Under the pieces are notes generated by a model. That model saw only the letters and a list, made by a program, of their open reading frames with translations, had not been told where the DNA came from and searched no databases. DNA of 64,000 nt from Bacteroidota bacterium. GTDB taxonomy: Bacteria > Bacteroidota > Bacteroidia > Chitinophagales > Chitinophagaceae. A program made the position numbers and the translations under genes. Below are positions 9,723 through 17,736 of this stretch, piece after piece. The number at the start of each line of letters is the position of its first letter. Position 1 is the first letter of the stretch. The stretch lies in contig CANFOM010000004.1 of the NCBI GenBank assembly GCA_947448725.1, positions 62,001 through 126,000 on the forward strand. Direction: 5' to 3'.

Positions 9723-10334
9723 CTACCCTTTGTACCCGTATAATTTTTGCAATTCCATTACGATCTTCTCAATGTCTTTATCATCGCCTTTAGCATCATA
9801 TTGTTGCTTTAAATTACTTCCAAATACAAAAGCAACCGCCTGCCAAAATCCAGCATTAAAGCCACCTTTAAACTCTTTAATAATTTCGTAACAATTATTG
9901 CCAGTTTCTCGATTAATTAATTTCATTAAAACCCTGCCCTGGTAAACAGATAAATTAGTTACTTTATCGGCAAAGTCTCTTTTCAATTCCTTTTCTCTTG
10001 ATTTAATAATTTGTTTTCTTTGTTTTTCATCGGGCACATTTGCCAATTGCATATTCACTTCTGAAATAATTTTCCCTGCTGTTTTAGCATAAGGATATGT
10101 CACATACACTGCATTTCTTAGCCTAGTCCAATTTTGCCAATATTGTCTCCAATTGGCTGTTTGAATGGCATTGACTTGCGCAGGAGGTAACCAAGATTGA
10201 GGAATGGTGTCGCCCTCGGGTGTAATGAATGCTTCCACCTTTAATGTATCATTGATACCTGATTGTGCATTTAGTTGAGTAGCTCCTAAAAGCGCCCAAC
10301 AAAATACCCAACTATATAGTAACCGCTTATTCAT
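9723..10334 (-). CDS. DUF4294 domain exported protein
   Basis: A 203-residue protein of the Bacteroidota-specific DUF4294 family, function unknown. A signal peptide (about residues 1-23, ending LNAQ) points to export. The conserved part holds W-rich and Tyr/Pro-rich blocks (NWRQYWQNWTRLRNAVYVTYPYAK), written here only as positions of about 68-92, then a charged helix and LKRDFADKV, VLMKLINRETG and GGFNAGFWQA. The last block resembles a membrane-edge amphipathic helix. It is flanked by glnS and ccmF on the same strand with separate promoter evidence. Confidence 0.85.
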   Translation of the reverse strand: MNKRLLYSWVFCWALLGATQLNAQSGINDTLKVEAFITPEGDTIPQSWLPPAQVNAIQTANWRQYWQNWTRLRNAVYVTYPYAKTAGKIISEVNMQLANVPDEKQRKQIIKSREKELKRDFADKVTNLSVYQGRVLMKLINRETGNNCYEIIKEFKGGFNAGFWQAVAFVFGSNLKQQYDAKGDDKDIEKIVMELQKLYGYKG

Positions 10335-10347
10335 ATATATTGATACA

Positions 10348-10355
10348 CAAAATTA
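10348..10355 (-). promoter_or_regulatory. -7 promoter element (TAATTTTG) for the DUF4294 gene
   Basis: Minus-strand TAATTTTG, matching TAnnTTTG, 13 bases before the ATG of the DUF4294 gene. Confidence 0.45.
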
Positions 10356-10436
10356 TAAAATGTAACCTCATTCTTTGGTTTTTAAATAAAAAACTAGGTT
10401 AATATAACGGTTTAATGGACTCTTTTAACTAACCCT

Positions 10437-12875
10437 TTACTTCGCCCTCAATTTGTTCACACGATTTACGGTAGCCAGACCAAAGCCAAAAACCATTACA
10501 ATTACTCCTATCCATAATACATTGATAAATGGAAATTCGTAAACTTTTAATGTAATTAAATTGGTCAATGCTGCCGATTCTTTTACGCCTATTTCTAATA
10601 TTCCCTTTTTTTGATCTACTACTTTATTAAAACTCAATACCATATTTTGCGCCTTTACGGTATCATAATTATTTTGCAAACTCATTCCTTGCAAAATAAT
10701 TCCAGGATTGGCTTGATACTTTAGTCCTTCTTTGGAAGTGACAGACATTTGCAATATCAATTCATTGCTTCCAGCAGGCCTATTGGCATTTGGATTAATC
10801 AACACTTTATCTAGTTTAACATATCCATTGCTGTAAAAAATAGAATCCCCAATGGCCATTTGATGTGGAACAAACCTGCTGGTATCTTCTTTAGCATGTT
10901 CTTGAAAGGAAGTGGCATAAACAAAAATATCTTTGTTCCAATAATGCTTAGAAGAGGGATTGGCCGAAAACCCTTCCATCCCCTTATTATTCTTTAATAC
11001 ATCTGGATACAATAAAAATTCTTGGTTGGTACTTTTCTCTTTGAATTTTAATTCAAAAAATCTTTTGTCTAAAATATCAAATGTGTCTCTGATATAAGTG
11101 ACCATATACTTCCCCATATCTGTGGCAATGCCTTCAAATAAAGTAATGTTTTCTTTCGGATTGCCCGCTGGATTCTTTTTAGATTCCATGCGCAAAGGGC
11201 TTATCCCTGTTGTATTCCAGCTTAATACTGTTTTATTGGAAGAAGATATTAAAATACCTACTAATACCATTCCGAATCCGATATGTCCTATAGAAGCGCC
11301 TGCCGATTTTAATTTTCCTTTTTGAATGGAAATAAAATAAAATAAATTTGCCACTACTGTAAAAATGGAGGCAAATAAGGCTACATAAATTGCTCCTGTA
11401 AACCCAATCCCTTTTTCGTCATACTTTACACCTACAAATATATACACCACTGTACTCAAAGCCAATGAAATTAATAATGGTAAAGTGATTTTTTGTTTGA
11501 TATAATCTCCTGTTGTTCCTTTGAACTTTAAAAACTGTCCAATTGCAGTAAGCAACCCAATAATAATAGCCACAAACACTTGCACCTGATTGTGCGCAAA
11601 GGCGGCATCTTCTGGTGGTGCAATTTTTGTTCCAAATATTTTATTAAAAACAGGAATAGAGGTAATGGCAATAATCACCACCGCAGATAAAAATAAAATT
11701 AAAGAACCTACTAACATCCAAAACTCTCTGCTTTTAATTTCATCTTCTTTTTGAGGAGCAGCCATAGACTTAAACCTAGCTATAAATAATACAAAATAGG
11801 GAATGACAAATATTAATAAGAAGCCCAACAATTGTGCATTCATTCCTAAATCGGTAAAAGCATGAACCGAAGTGTCCCCCAAAATTCCACTTCTTGTTAA
11901 AAAAGTAGAATACAATACCAATAAAAAACTGATCCCAAAAAACAAGTAAGTTGTTTTTAAACTACTCCCTGTTTTTCTGTAAATAATACAAGCATGTATC
12001 GCCGAAACCAAGGTTAACCAAGGCACCAAAGAGGCATTCTCTACCGGATCCCAGGCCCAATAACCCCCAAAGGTTAAACTCTCATAAGCCCAAGCGGCTC
12101 CCATCATAATACCCAATCCTAATATACCTGCCGAAAAAGTAGCCCATGGCAAACAACGATCCATCCAATCATGCTCTTTTTTAATTAAACCCACCACTGC
12201 GAAGCCAAAGGGAATGGTGGTAGATGCAAAACCTAAAAATAAAATAGGTGGATGAATCACCATCCAATAATTCTGTAATAAAGTATTTAATCCCGTACCA
12301 TCTTTAATTAAGTGCAAATAATCGGGACGAGATAGTATCGGCCAGTTCATTTCTTCTCTTAATAATAAAAAAGGACTACTTCCTAATTTTGAATCAAAAA
12401 TAAATAAGCCTACTACCATCGTAGCCAAACAAAATTGAACAAAGTTCAATACCATCATCACTCCATTGATATTGTTATTCCATTTTTTTAATCTCGCTAA
12501 TACCAATAAGCCCAATACACAATGCCAAAAGCTCCATAATAAAAAACTTCCTTCCTGCCCTTCCCAAAAACAACTTAACAAGTATTGATAAGGCAAATTT
12601 TTATCGCTATGCATATAAGCATACTTGTATTCAAACAAATGATTCTTGATGATATAGAATAGAACAATGAAACAAGAAAATACAGCTATAGCTTCTATGT
12701 AAAATGCGATTTTAGCTAATTTATGCCATTGACTTTGTACCGATAACTCTTTAGAAAAAAAGGCTTTTGCAAAAGCAAAAGTGGCCAATAAAGAAGCCAC
12801 TAAAGTAAGTATCGTTAAAAAATATCCTATTTGACCAGGCAATAACTGCTCGCCAATAAACTTTGTTGTATTCAT
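10437..12875 (-). CDS. ccmF: Cytochrome c biogenesis haem lyase CcmF (CcsA superfamily)
   Basis: Polytopic inner membrane protein that joins haem, delivered by CcmE, to apocytochrome c in the periplasm. The 812-residue protein has more than ten hydrophobic segments and the tryptophan-rich haem-handling WWD signature (GGYWAWDPVENAS, about residues 270-282). It also has a HPP histidine segment (VIHPPILFLGF) and a large periplasmic domain near the C-terminus before the last helix. It is longer than the roughly 650-residue proteobacterial form, as is usual in Bacteroidota. It lies 17 bases after ccmE in the same transcript. Other ccm genes (A, B, C, G, H) are not in the window. Confidence 0.94.
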   Translation of the reverse strand: MNTTKFIGEQLLPGQIGYFLTILTLVASLLATFAFAKAFFSKELSVQSQWHKLAKIAFYIEAIAVFSCFIVLFYIIKNHLFEYKYAYMHSDKNLPYQYLLSCFWEGQEGSFLLWSFWHCVLGLLVLARLKKWNNNINGVMMVLNFVQFCLATMVVGLFIFDSKLGSSPFLLLREEMNWPILSRPDYLHLIKDGTGLNTLLQNYWMVIHPPILFLGFASTTIPFGFAVVGLIKKEHDWMDRCLPWATFSAGILGLGIMMGAAWAYESLTFGGYWAWDPVENASLVPWLTLVSAIHACIIYRKTGSSLKTTYLFFGISFLLVLYSTFLTRSGILGDTSVHAFTDLGMNAQLLGFLLIFVIPYFVLFIARFKSMAAPQKEDEIKSREFWMLVGSLILFLSAVVIIAITSIPVFNKIFGTKIAPPEDAAFAHNQVQVFVAIIIGLLTAIGQFLKFKGTTGDYIKQKITLPLLISLALSTVVYIFVGVKYDEKGIGFTGAIYVALFASIFTVVANLFYFISIQKGKLKSAGASIGHIGFGMVLVGILISSSNKTVLSWNTTGISPLRMESKKNPAGNPKENITLFEGIATDMGKYMVTYIRDTFDILDKRFFELKFKEKSTNQEFLLYPDVLKNNKGMEGFSANPSSKHYWNKDIFVYATSFQEHAKEDTSRFVPHQMAIGDSIFYSNGYVKLDKVLINPNANRPAGSNELILQMSVTSKEGLKYQANPGIILQGMSLQNNYDTVKAQNMVLSFNKVVDQKKGILEIGVKESAALTNLITLKVYEFPFINVLWIGVIVMVFGFGLATVNRVNKLRAK

Positions 12876-12892
12876 TTACCTAATTGAAATTA

Positions 12893-13303
12893 TTAATTGC
12901 TGATGGTTACCGGTTGTTCTTTCATTGCATTAGGATTATCCTTGTATTTGGAAGGACATTTCATAACAATAGCTGAACATTCAAAATGATCTCCTTGTAC
13001 TTTACCTTTTAATACCAATCTTTCAGATTTTTCCATATCTGTTGGCATGGTATTGTGGTAAACTACCGCTATTTTACCCCCTAAGCTATCTTGCACATTA
13101 AATTGCAATAAATTTGGGTCTTTTACAGGATCGTATTGTACAGGAACAGACTTGTCCATTTTGACAATTAAGTTCACAAACTTGCCTTCTCTTTGCTTGG
13201 CCGAACCAATGGTTTCATAACTACTTAAATCGCCAGTATAGCTAATTAAAACAACGATGGCTGCGGCAATTAATACCAATAATATAAGATGTGTTTTCTT
13301 CAT
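12893..13303 (-). CDS. ccmE: Haem chaperone CcmE, CXXXY type
   Basis: Periplasm-facing, membrane-anchored haem chaperone that holds haem covalently for transfer to CcmF. The 136-residue protein has one N-terminal membrane anchor (about residues 5-22) and an OB-fold beta domain (VNLIVKMD, LLQFNVQDSLGGKIAVVYH, LVLKGKVQGDHFECSAIV). The usual haem-binding HXXXY is replaced by C116-P-S-K-Y120, the cysteine variant known from Desulfovibrio-type systems. It starts at ATG 13303 and directly precedes ccmF. A -7 element ends only four bases before the ATG, suggesting a leaderless or nearly leaderless transcript. Confidence 0.92.
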   Translation of the reverse strand: MKKTHLILLVLIAAAIVVLISYTGDLSSYETIGSAKQREGKFVNLIVKMDKSVPVQYDPVKDPNLLQFNVQDSLGGKIAVVYHNTMPTDMEKSERLVLKGKVQGDHFECSAIVMKCPSKYKDNPNAMKEQPVTISN

Positions 13304-13307
13304 GGTA

Positions 13308-13315
13308 CAAAGTTA
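13308..13315 (-). promoter_or_regulatory. -7 promoter element (TAACTTTG) for ccmE-ccmF
   Basis: Minus-strand TAACTTTG matches TAnnTTTG. A TTG (plus-strand CAA at 13338-13340) lies 22 bases upstream, an acceptable -33 position. Only four bases separate the element from the ccmE ATG. Confidence 0.5.
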
Positions 13316-13368
13316 AACAAATGGACTTAAATTGCACCAAATATTACTCAACTCGAAACTCAAATTTT

Positions 13369-13935
13369 ATGCGTGTTTTTGACTATATCATTGTTTGTAA
13401 AAGCCCCGATTTTAAAAACGTAGATCGAATTAGCCAATTCATGCTATTGATATCTGTAGTAGCATTTTCCTATTCCATTTATTTGGGCTTATTTCCCAAG
13501 CCAGCCTTGATTTTTGCCATCATGACTTCCTTTATAAGTTGGTGGATTTTTTGCTTATTTCAACGTAAAAGAGGTGTCATACCCTATTACCGCTTAGGCT
13601 TACTTTTGGCCTCCTGGGGTTGGTTTTTACAGCCCAACGGTTTACTTATTTCAGGCATCTTTTTAATTGGCGCCTTGTTTGAAAGACAAGTTAAATTTCC
13701 TTACGAATTGGCTTTTGATCCAGCGGGCATAGTCATCAACACCTTTCCTAAAAAGCATTACCCTTGGGCCAGTATTCAAAATGCCCTGATTAAGGATGAT
13801 CTTATTACCATAGATTTTAAAAACAATAAACTTATCCAAAAAGAAATTAATGAGCCTGTAACAGCTGCCATCACACAAGAATTCAATGCATTTTGTGCAC
13901 AACAAATAGTCAATTCCGCTTTAATTAACTCCTAA
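13369..13935 (+). CDS. Membrane protein of unknown function, PH-like tail possible
   Basis: A 188-residue inner membrane protein I cannot assign. Three to four hydrophobic segments (about residues 24-42, 47-64 and 73-103) are followed by a soluble C-terminal half (about 105-188) rich in beta strands. That half (LAFDPAGIVINTF, YPWASIQNALIKDDLITIDF) resembles small bacterial PH-like domains found after membrane hairpins. I start at the ATG at 13369. Earlier in-frame starts at 13291 and 13321 overlap or crowd the divergent ccmE start and add low-complexity residues. The radical SAM gene follows 16 bases later. Confidence 0.75.
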   Translation: MRVFDYIIVCKSPDFKNVDRISQFMLLISVVAFSYSIYLGLFPKPALIFAIMTSFISWWIFCLFQRKRGVIPYYRLGLLLASWGWFLQPNGLLISGIFLIGALFERQVKFPYELAFDPAGIVINTFPKKHYPWASIQNALIKDDLITIDFKNNKLIQKEINEPVTAAITQEFNAFCAQQIVNSALINS

Positions 13936-13939
13936 TAGA

Positions 13940-13947
13940 TACCTTTG
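13940..13947 (+). promoter_or_regulatory. -7 promoter element (TACCTTTG) for the radical SAM-folC run
   Basis: TACCTTTG matches TAnnTTTG and ends four bases before the ATG of the radical SAM gene, the same spacing seen at ccmE. It would give a leaderless or nearly leaderless message for the five-gene run ending in folC. Confidence 0.45.
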
Positions 13948-13951
13948 CCTC

Positions 13952-15253
13952 ATGTCATTACTTAGTTCCCCTTATATTTTATATTCAGATGGCAAAGGCC
14001 AAATATTTGAAGACACTAGTTTGTATGTAACTGGCCGTGCTGGCTGGGATGCCTTTCCAATTCCCAATGAAGACTGGATTGAATTACCCAATGGCGGAAG
14101 CTTGTATGAATTACCTGAAAGAAGAGGCATTGGCATTGATGTAGAATCAGGTGAAATGCGGATTTGTGAAAAAGGTTGGGCGGTGGCTGCCTTTATACCT
14201 CCAGCACATACTGGCTTATACATTGCGGCTTATGAAACCTTACCCAATGCACCCACCCTCCCTTTATTTTGTTACACGGCAGTGGGTTGGCAGGATGGAA
14301 AAAATTATGTGCCTGCTGTAAGAATTGAAAAAGACATTAGACAAGATTACGAAGGGTATGATCAAAAAATAATAGAAGCAGGTACCGATAAATTATTAGC
14401 TACCTATAGTCAAAATAGATTGGTAAAACATTTAATGGAAAACTGTTGCATGACTTATCATTGTCCTGCTGCAAGAAATTTTGCCATGGGTAGATGGGAA
14501 TGCCCTATTCCTATTTCACCTGCTTGCAATGCCAATTGTATCGGTTGTATTTCTTTTCAACCAATAGAAGAAGAAATTATTTCTAATCAAGAACGTTTGG
14601 TTTTTAAACCCACTGCTGCTGAAGTGGTAGAATATACGGTGCCTCATTTAATGACCGCTCCTTTTCCTATTGTAAGTTTTGGACAAGGTTGCGAAGGTGA
14701 ACCTTTGTTAATGTGGGAAACCATGAAAGAAGCAATTATTGAAATTCGTAAACATACTAGCAAAGGCAGTATCAATATTAATAGTAATGGATCTAATCCG
14801 GTGGCTGTGAAAATTTTAGCAGAAGCGGGACTAGATAGTTTAAGAGTAAGTACCAATTCGGTGCGTGAAAATATATACAACGCTTACTACCGTCCTAACA
14901 ATTATACTTTTGCAGACATTAAAGAAAGTGTAAGAGTGATGTCGGCTGCAGGCAAATGGACCAGCATTAATTATTTTGTATTTCCTGGAATGACCGATAG
15001 TGTAGAAGAATATGAAGCTTTGAGAACTTTTATCAGAGACACCAATTTAAAGATGATTCAATGGCGCAATTTTAATATTGATCCAGATTGGTATTTAGGT
15101 AAAATTGGCGTCACCGAAATGGGAGAAGTAATGGGCATCAAGCAAATGATGGAATTGATTCAGGAAGAATTTCCAAATTTAAAGTTTGGTTACTACAACC
15201 CTCCTATTGAAAGAATTAAAGGAGATTTTACTCAAAACTTTGCACACCATTGA
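13952..15253 (+). CDS. Uncharacterised radical SAM protein with extra cysteines
   Basis: A 433-residue protein with a radical SAM [4Fe-4S] motif CNANCIGC (C192, C196, C199) and the downstream GE-type and beta-strand motifs (VSFGQGCEGEPLL, GSININSNGSNP, LDSLRVSTNS). About 190 residues precede the cluster, unusually long, including a beta-rich region and C165, C166, H170, C171 and C184, which could bind a second metal centre. Reaction and substrate are unknown to me. It is the first gene of a tight run (EamA exporter, TSUP permease, TonB-like protein, folC) and its TGA stop overlaps the TTG start of the next gene. A peptide- or cofactor-modifying role is possible but not shown. Confidence 0.85.
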   Translation: MSLLSSPYILYSDGKGQIFEDTSLYVTGRAGWDAFPIPNEDWIELPNGGSLYELPERRGIGIDVESGEMRICEKGWAVAAFIPPAHTGLYIAAYETLPNAPTLPLFCYTAVGWQDGKNYVPAVRIEKDIRQDYEGYDQKIIEAGTDKLLATYSQNRLVKHLMENCCMTYHCPAARNFAMGRWECPIPISPACNANCIGCISFQPIEEEIISNQERLVFKPTAAEVVEYTVPHLMTAPFPIVSFGQGCEGEPLLMWETMKEAIIEIRKHTSKGSININSNGSNPVAVKILAEAGLDSLRVSTNSVRENIYNAYYRPNNYTFADIKESVRVMSAAGKWTSINYFVFPGMTDSVEEYEALRTFIRDTNLKMIQWRNFNIDPDWYLGKIGVTEMGEVMGIKQMMELIQEEFPNLKFGYYNPPIERIKGDFTQNFAHH

Positions 15254-16167
15254 GAAGACAAAATCAAATAGGCGCAGCATTGGCCATCACTTCCAGTGTA
15301 ATTTGGTCTGGTAATTTTATCGTATCACGCTATGCCATTCATTTAGCTGGCCCTACAAGCTTAGCATTTTTTAGATGGACGGTCGCTACTATTTGCATGT
15401 TCCCATTTGCTTATAAAAATTTTAAAAAAGAAATCCCCATTTTTAAACAAAATAAAGCTTACTTTTTTTGGATGGGTTTGATAGGCTTCGCCATTTACAA
15501 TTCTTTAATTTATACTGCAGGGCACTATGCCACTGCTATCAATATGGCACTTTTTGGTTCTACTGTTCACCCTATTGTAGCCGCTTTATTAGCTGCCTAC
15601 TTTGTCAATGAAAAATTACATTGGAAAAATATAACAGGAATTATTCTTGGTTTAATTGGCACCCTTTATTTATTAACCAAAGGTCAACTTTCCAATATTA
15701 TACATTTTGAAATTGGCCTCGGCGATTTATGGATGATCCTTGCCGGAATCTGTTTTGGATCTTACAATGTGTTTGTGCGTAAAAAACCACAAGGCATTTC
15801 AAACAACAGTTTCTTATTGGTTTTATTTGCTATCGGCGCTATTATATTACTTCCTGTTGCTCTATTTGAAATGAATTATATTCAACCAGTAGTGTACAAT
15901 ACTCAATTATTGTGGATTGTTTTATACATAGGCATCGGCAATTCTACCATATCCTATTTAATTTGGAACAATGCCATTCAAAAAATTGGCGCAGGTAAAG
16001 CAGGCTTATTTGGAACCTTGATTCCTTTTTTAAGTTCCATTGAAGCCGTTTTATTTTTAGGAGAAAGTTTTTCTACCGCACAAGTAATAAGTGGTTTAAT
16101 AATTGTAACTGGCATCATTATTAATACCTGGCCTAGCCCTATTAAACCCATTGTGCACCAATCCTAA
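15250..16167 (+). CDS. EamA/DMT-family permease
   Basis: A 305-residue inner membrane protein with ten hydrophobic segments arranged as two EamA repeats (about residues 8-145 and 155-295). It is typical of drug/metabolite exporters for amino acids, nucleobases or similar small molecules. The repeat signatures FFRWTVATI and the second-half FGTLIPFLSSIEAVLFLGE are visible. The start is TTG at 15250, overlapping the upstream stop by four bases (TTGA), which suggests translational coupling to the radical SAM gene. The transported substrate cannot be read from sequence. Confidence 0.88.
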   Translation: MRRQNQIGAALAITSSVIWSGNFIVSRYAIHLAGPTSLAFFRWTVATICMFPFAYKNFKKEIPIFKQNKAYFFWMGLIGFAIYNSLIYTAGHYATAINMALFGSTVHPIVAALLAAYFVNEKLHWKNITGIILGLIGTLYLLTKGQLSNIIHFEIGLGDLWMILAGICFGSYNVFVRKKPQGISNNSFLLVLFAIGAIILLPVALFEMNYIQPVVYNTQLLWIVLYIGIGNSTISYLIWNNAIQKIGAGKAGLFGTLIPFLSSIEAVLFLGESFSTAQVISGLIIVTGIIINTWPSPIKPIVHQS

Positions 16168-16176
16168 TAGTCAAAA

Positions 16177-16938
16177 ATGAATTCCATTACACTTATTTTA
16201 TGTTGTATTGCATTTTTAGCTGGATTTGTGGATGCGATTGTTGGAGGTGGTGGTCTTATTCAAACCCCCGCTGGCATTATTTTATTTCCCAATGAACCCA
16301 TCTCGCGCGTTATTGGATCATTAAAAATTCCTTCCTTCACCGGTACTTTTTTTGCTGCTAGACAATATTTAAAGAAAGTAAAAATTTCAAAAAAAAGGCT
16401 ATTACTTTTTACCAGCATTGCTTTTATTGCAGCATTTACAGGATCCTATTGTCTGACTTTAGTAAGCAATGCATTCATGAAGCCCTTAATTTTTATAGTG
16501 CTGGTGCTAATTGCTCTATATACCTATACCAATAAAAATTTAGGACTCGAAATACAAAATGCTGATTTTAAATTTAAATGGTATCAAGGAGCAGGCATTT
16601 GCTTGGTCATTGGATTTTACGATGGCTTTATTGGCCCAGGGGCTGGTAGCTTATTGGTATTGGCATTTATTAGTATTCTTGGGTTAGACTTTTTACAAGC
16701 CAATGCGCATGCTAAAGTGGTGAATCTTGCCACCAACTTAGGCTCCATTCTGTTATTTTTATTAAAGGGTTCCATCATTTGGAGCATTGCTTTACCCATG
16801 GCAGCTTGTAATGCCTTAGGTGGCTTTTTAGGTTCTAAAATGGCCATCGCTAAAGGCAATAAATTTATTAGAACCTTCTTTTTAATCGTTATCATAGCTA
16901 CCCTTTGCAGATTGGGTTATGATGTGTTTTTGCATTAA
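16177..16938 (+). CDS. TSUP-family (TauE/SafE) permease
   Basis: A 253-residue membrane protein with about eight helices in two repeats. Each carries the Gly-rich family start: GFVDAIVGGGGLIQTPA (residues 16-32) and GFYDGFIGPGAGS (about 146-158). The family exports or imports sulfite, organosulfur compounds and other small anions; the substrate here is unknown. It follows the EamA gene by nine bases and precedes the TonB-like gene by nine, so it is in the same operon. Confidence 0.9.
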   Translation: MNSITLILCCIAFLAGFVDAIVGGGGLIQTPAGIILFPNEPISRVIGSLKIPSFTGTFFAARQYLKKVKISKKRLLLFTSIAFIAAFTGSYCLTLVSNAFMKPLIFIVLVLIALYTYTNKNLGLEIQNADFKFKWYQGAGICLVIGFYDGFIGPGAGSLLVLAFISILGLDFLQANAHAKVVNLATNLGSILLFLLKGSIIWSIALPMAACNALGGFLGSKMAIAKGNKFIRTFFLIVIIATLCRLGYDVFLH

Positions 16939-16947
16939 TTTTATGCT

Positions 16948-17730
16948 ATGCAGTTAAGCTTCGAACAAGAAAAAAATATTAAAGCAGGTGTTTACACGCT
17001 TTTGATATGTATTGCCTTATCCTTACTATTTGTAGTTATGCATTGGCAACAAACTGCCCCTACAATTGTTCCTCCCGAAGCTGCTTATATGGAAGTTAAT
17101 TTAGGCAATAGTACCACCGGACAAGGAGACATTGCTCCAAAAAGTAAAGAAGCGCCAGCACCAGAAGTAGGCTCCAGTAAAAAAGTAAAAGCCAATGCCA
17201 TTAATAAGTCTGTTAAAATTAATGCGAATTCAAACGACCCCAATGACGAAGCCATTAGATCGGCAAAAGCTAAAACTAATATAAAAAACTTACCCTTGCC
17301 TCCTGCTCCTAAACCAAAAGCCTTAATGGGAAAATATGCTGGTGGTAATGGCAAAGGTGGAAACAATCAAGACAGCTACAACAATGTCAAAGACCAAGGT
17401 ATCGCTGGAGGCAAAGGAGATCAAGGCGTGGCCAATGGAAGTATTGATGGGAAAAATTATACAGGTGCAGGTGGCCCATTTGTTACCAAAGGTGATAGAC
17501 ATGTTACCAAAGCTTATTCTTTCAATGGAGATGTGGAAGCCGCCACCATCTATGCAGAGATTGAAGTTAGTCCTGCTGGTCAAGGCAGATTTATCCAAAT
17601 AGTAAAAGGATCTTCCTCCAATGATCCTAAATATAAAAAAGCCATCGTCGAATACTTAACAAAAATAAACTTCAACGGAGCTGATCATAGCTCGATGGTC
17701 ACTGTTAAGTTTAAATTCGAAGTGCAATAA
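16948..17730 (+). CDS. TonB-like energy transducer or periplasm-spanning protein
   Basis: A 260-residue protein with a single N-terminal membrane anchor (about residues 15-32), then a Pro/Lys/Ala/Gly-rich linker (about 45-175, LPLPPAPKPKA and a Gly/Asn stretch). A compact C-terminal domain (about 180-260) has the TonB-like layout of strand-helix-strand (IYAEIEVSPAGQG, YKKAIVEYLTKINFNG, VTVKFKFEV). The layout fits TonB-family proteins that Bacteroidota often encode just upstream of folC, usually with exbB and exbD before them. Here exbBD are absent and a TSUP permease takes that place. The partner receptor is unknown. Confidence 0.72.
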   Translation: MQLSFEQEKNIKAGVYTLLICIALSLLFVVMHWQQTAPTIVPPEAAYMEVNLGNSTTGQGDIAPKSKEAPAPEVGSSKKVKANAINKSVKINANSNDPNDEAIRSAKAKTNIKNLPLPPAPKPKALMGKYAGGNGKGGNNQDSYNNVKDQGIAGGKGDQGVANGSIDGKNYTGAGGPFVTKGDRHVTKAYSFNGDVEAATIYAEIEVSPAGQGRFIQIVKGSSSNDPKYKKAIVEYLTKINFNGADHSSMVTVKFKFEVQ

Positions 17731-17736
17731 TCCATT

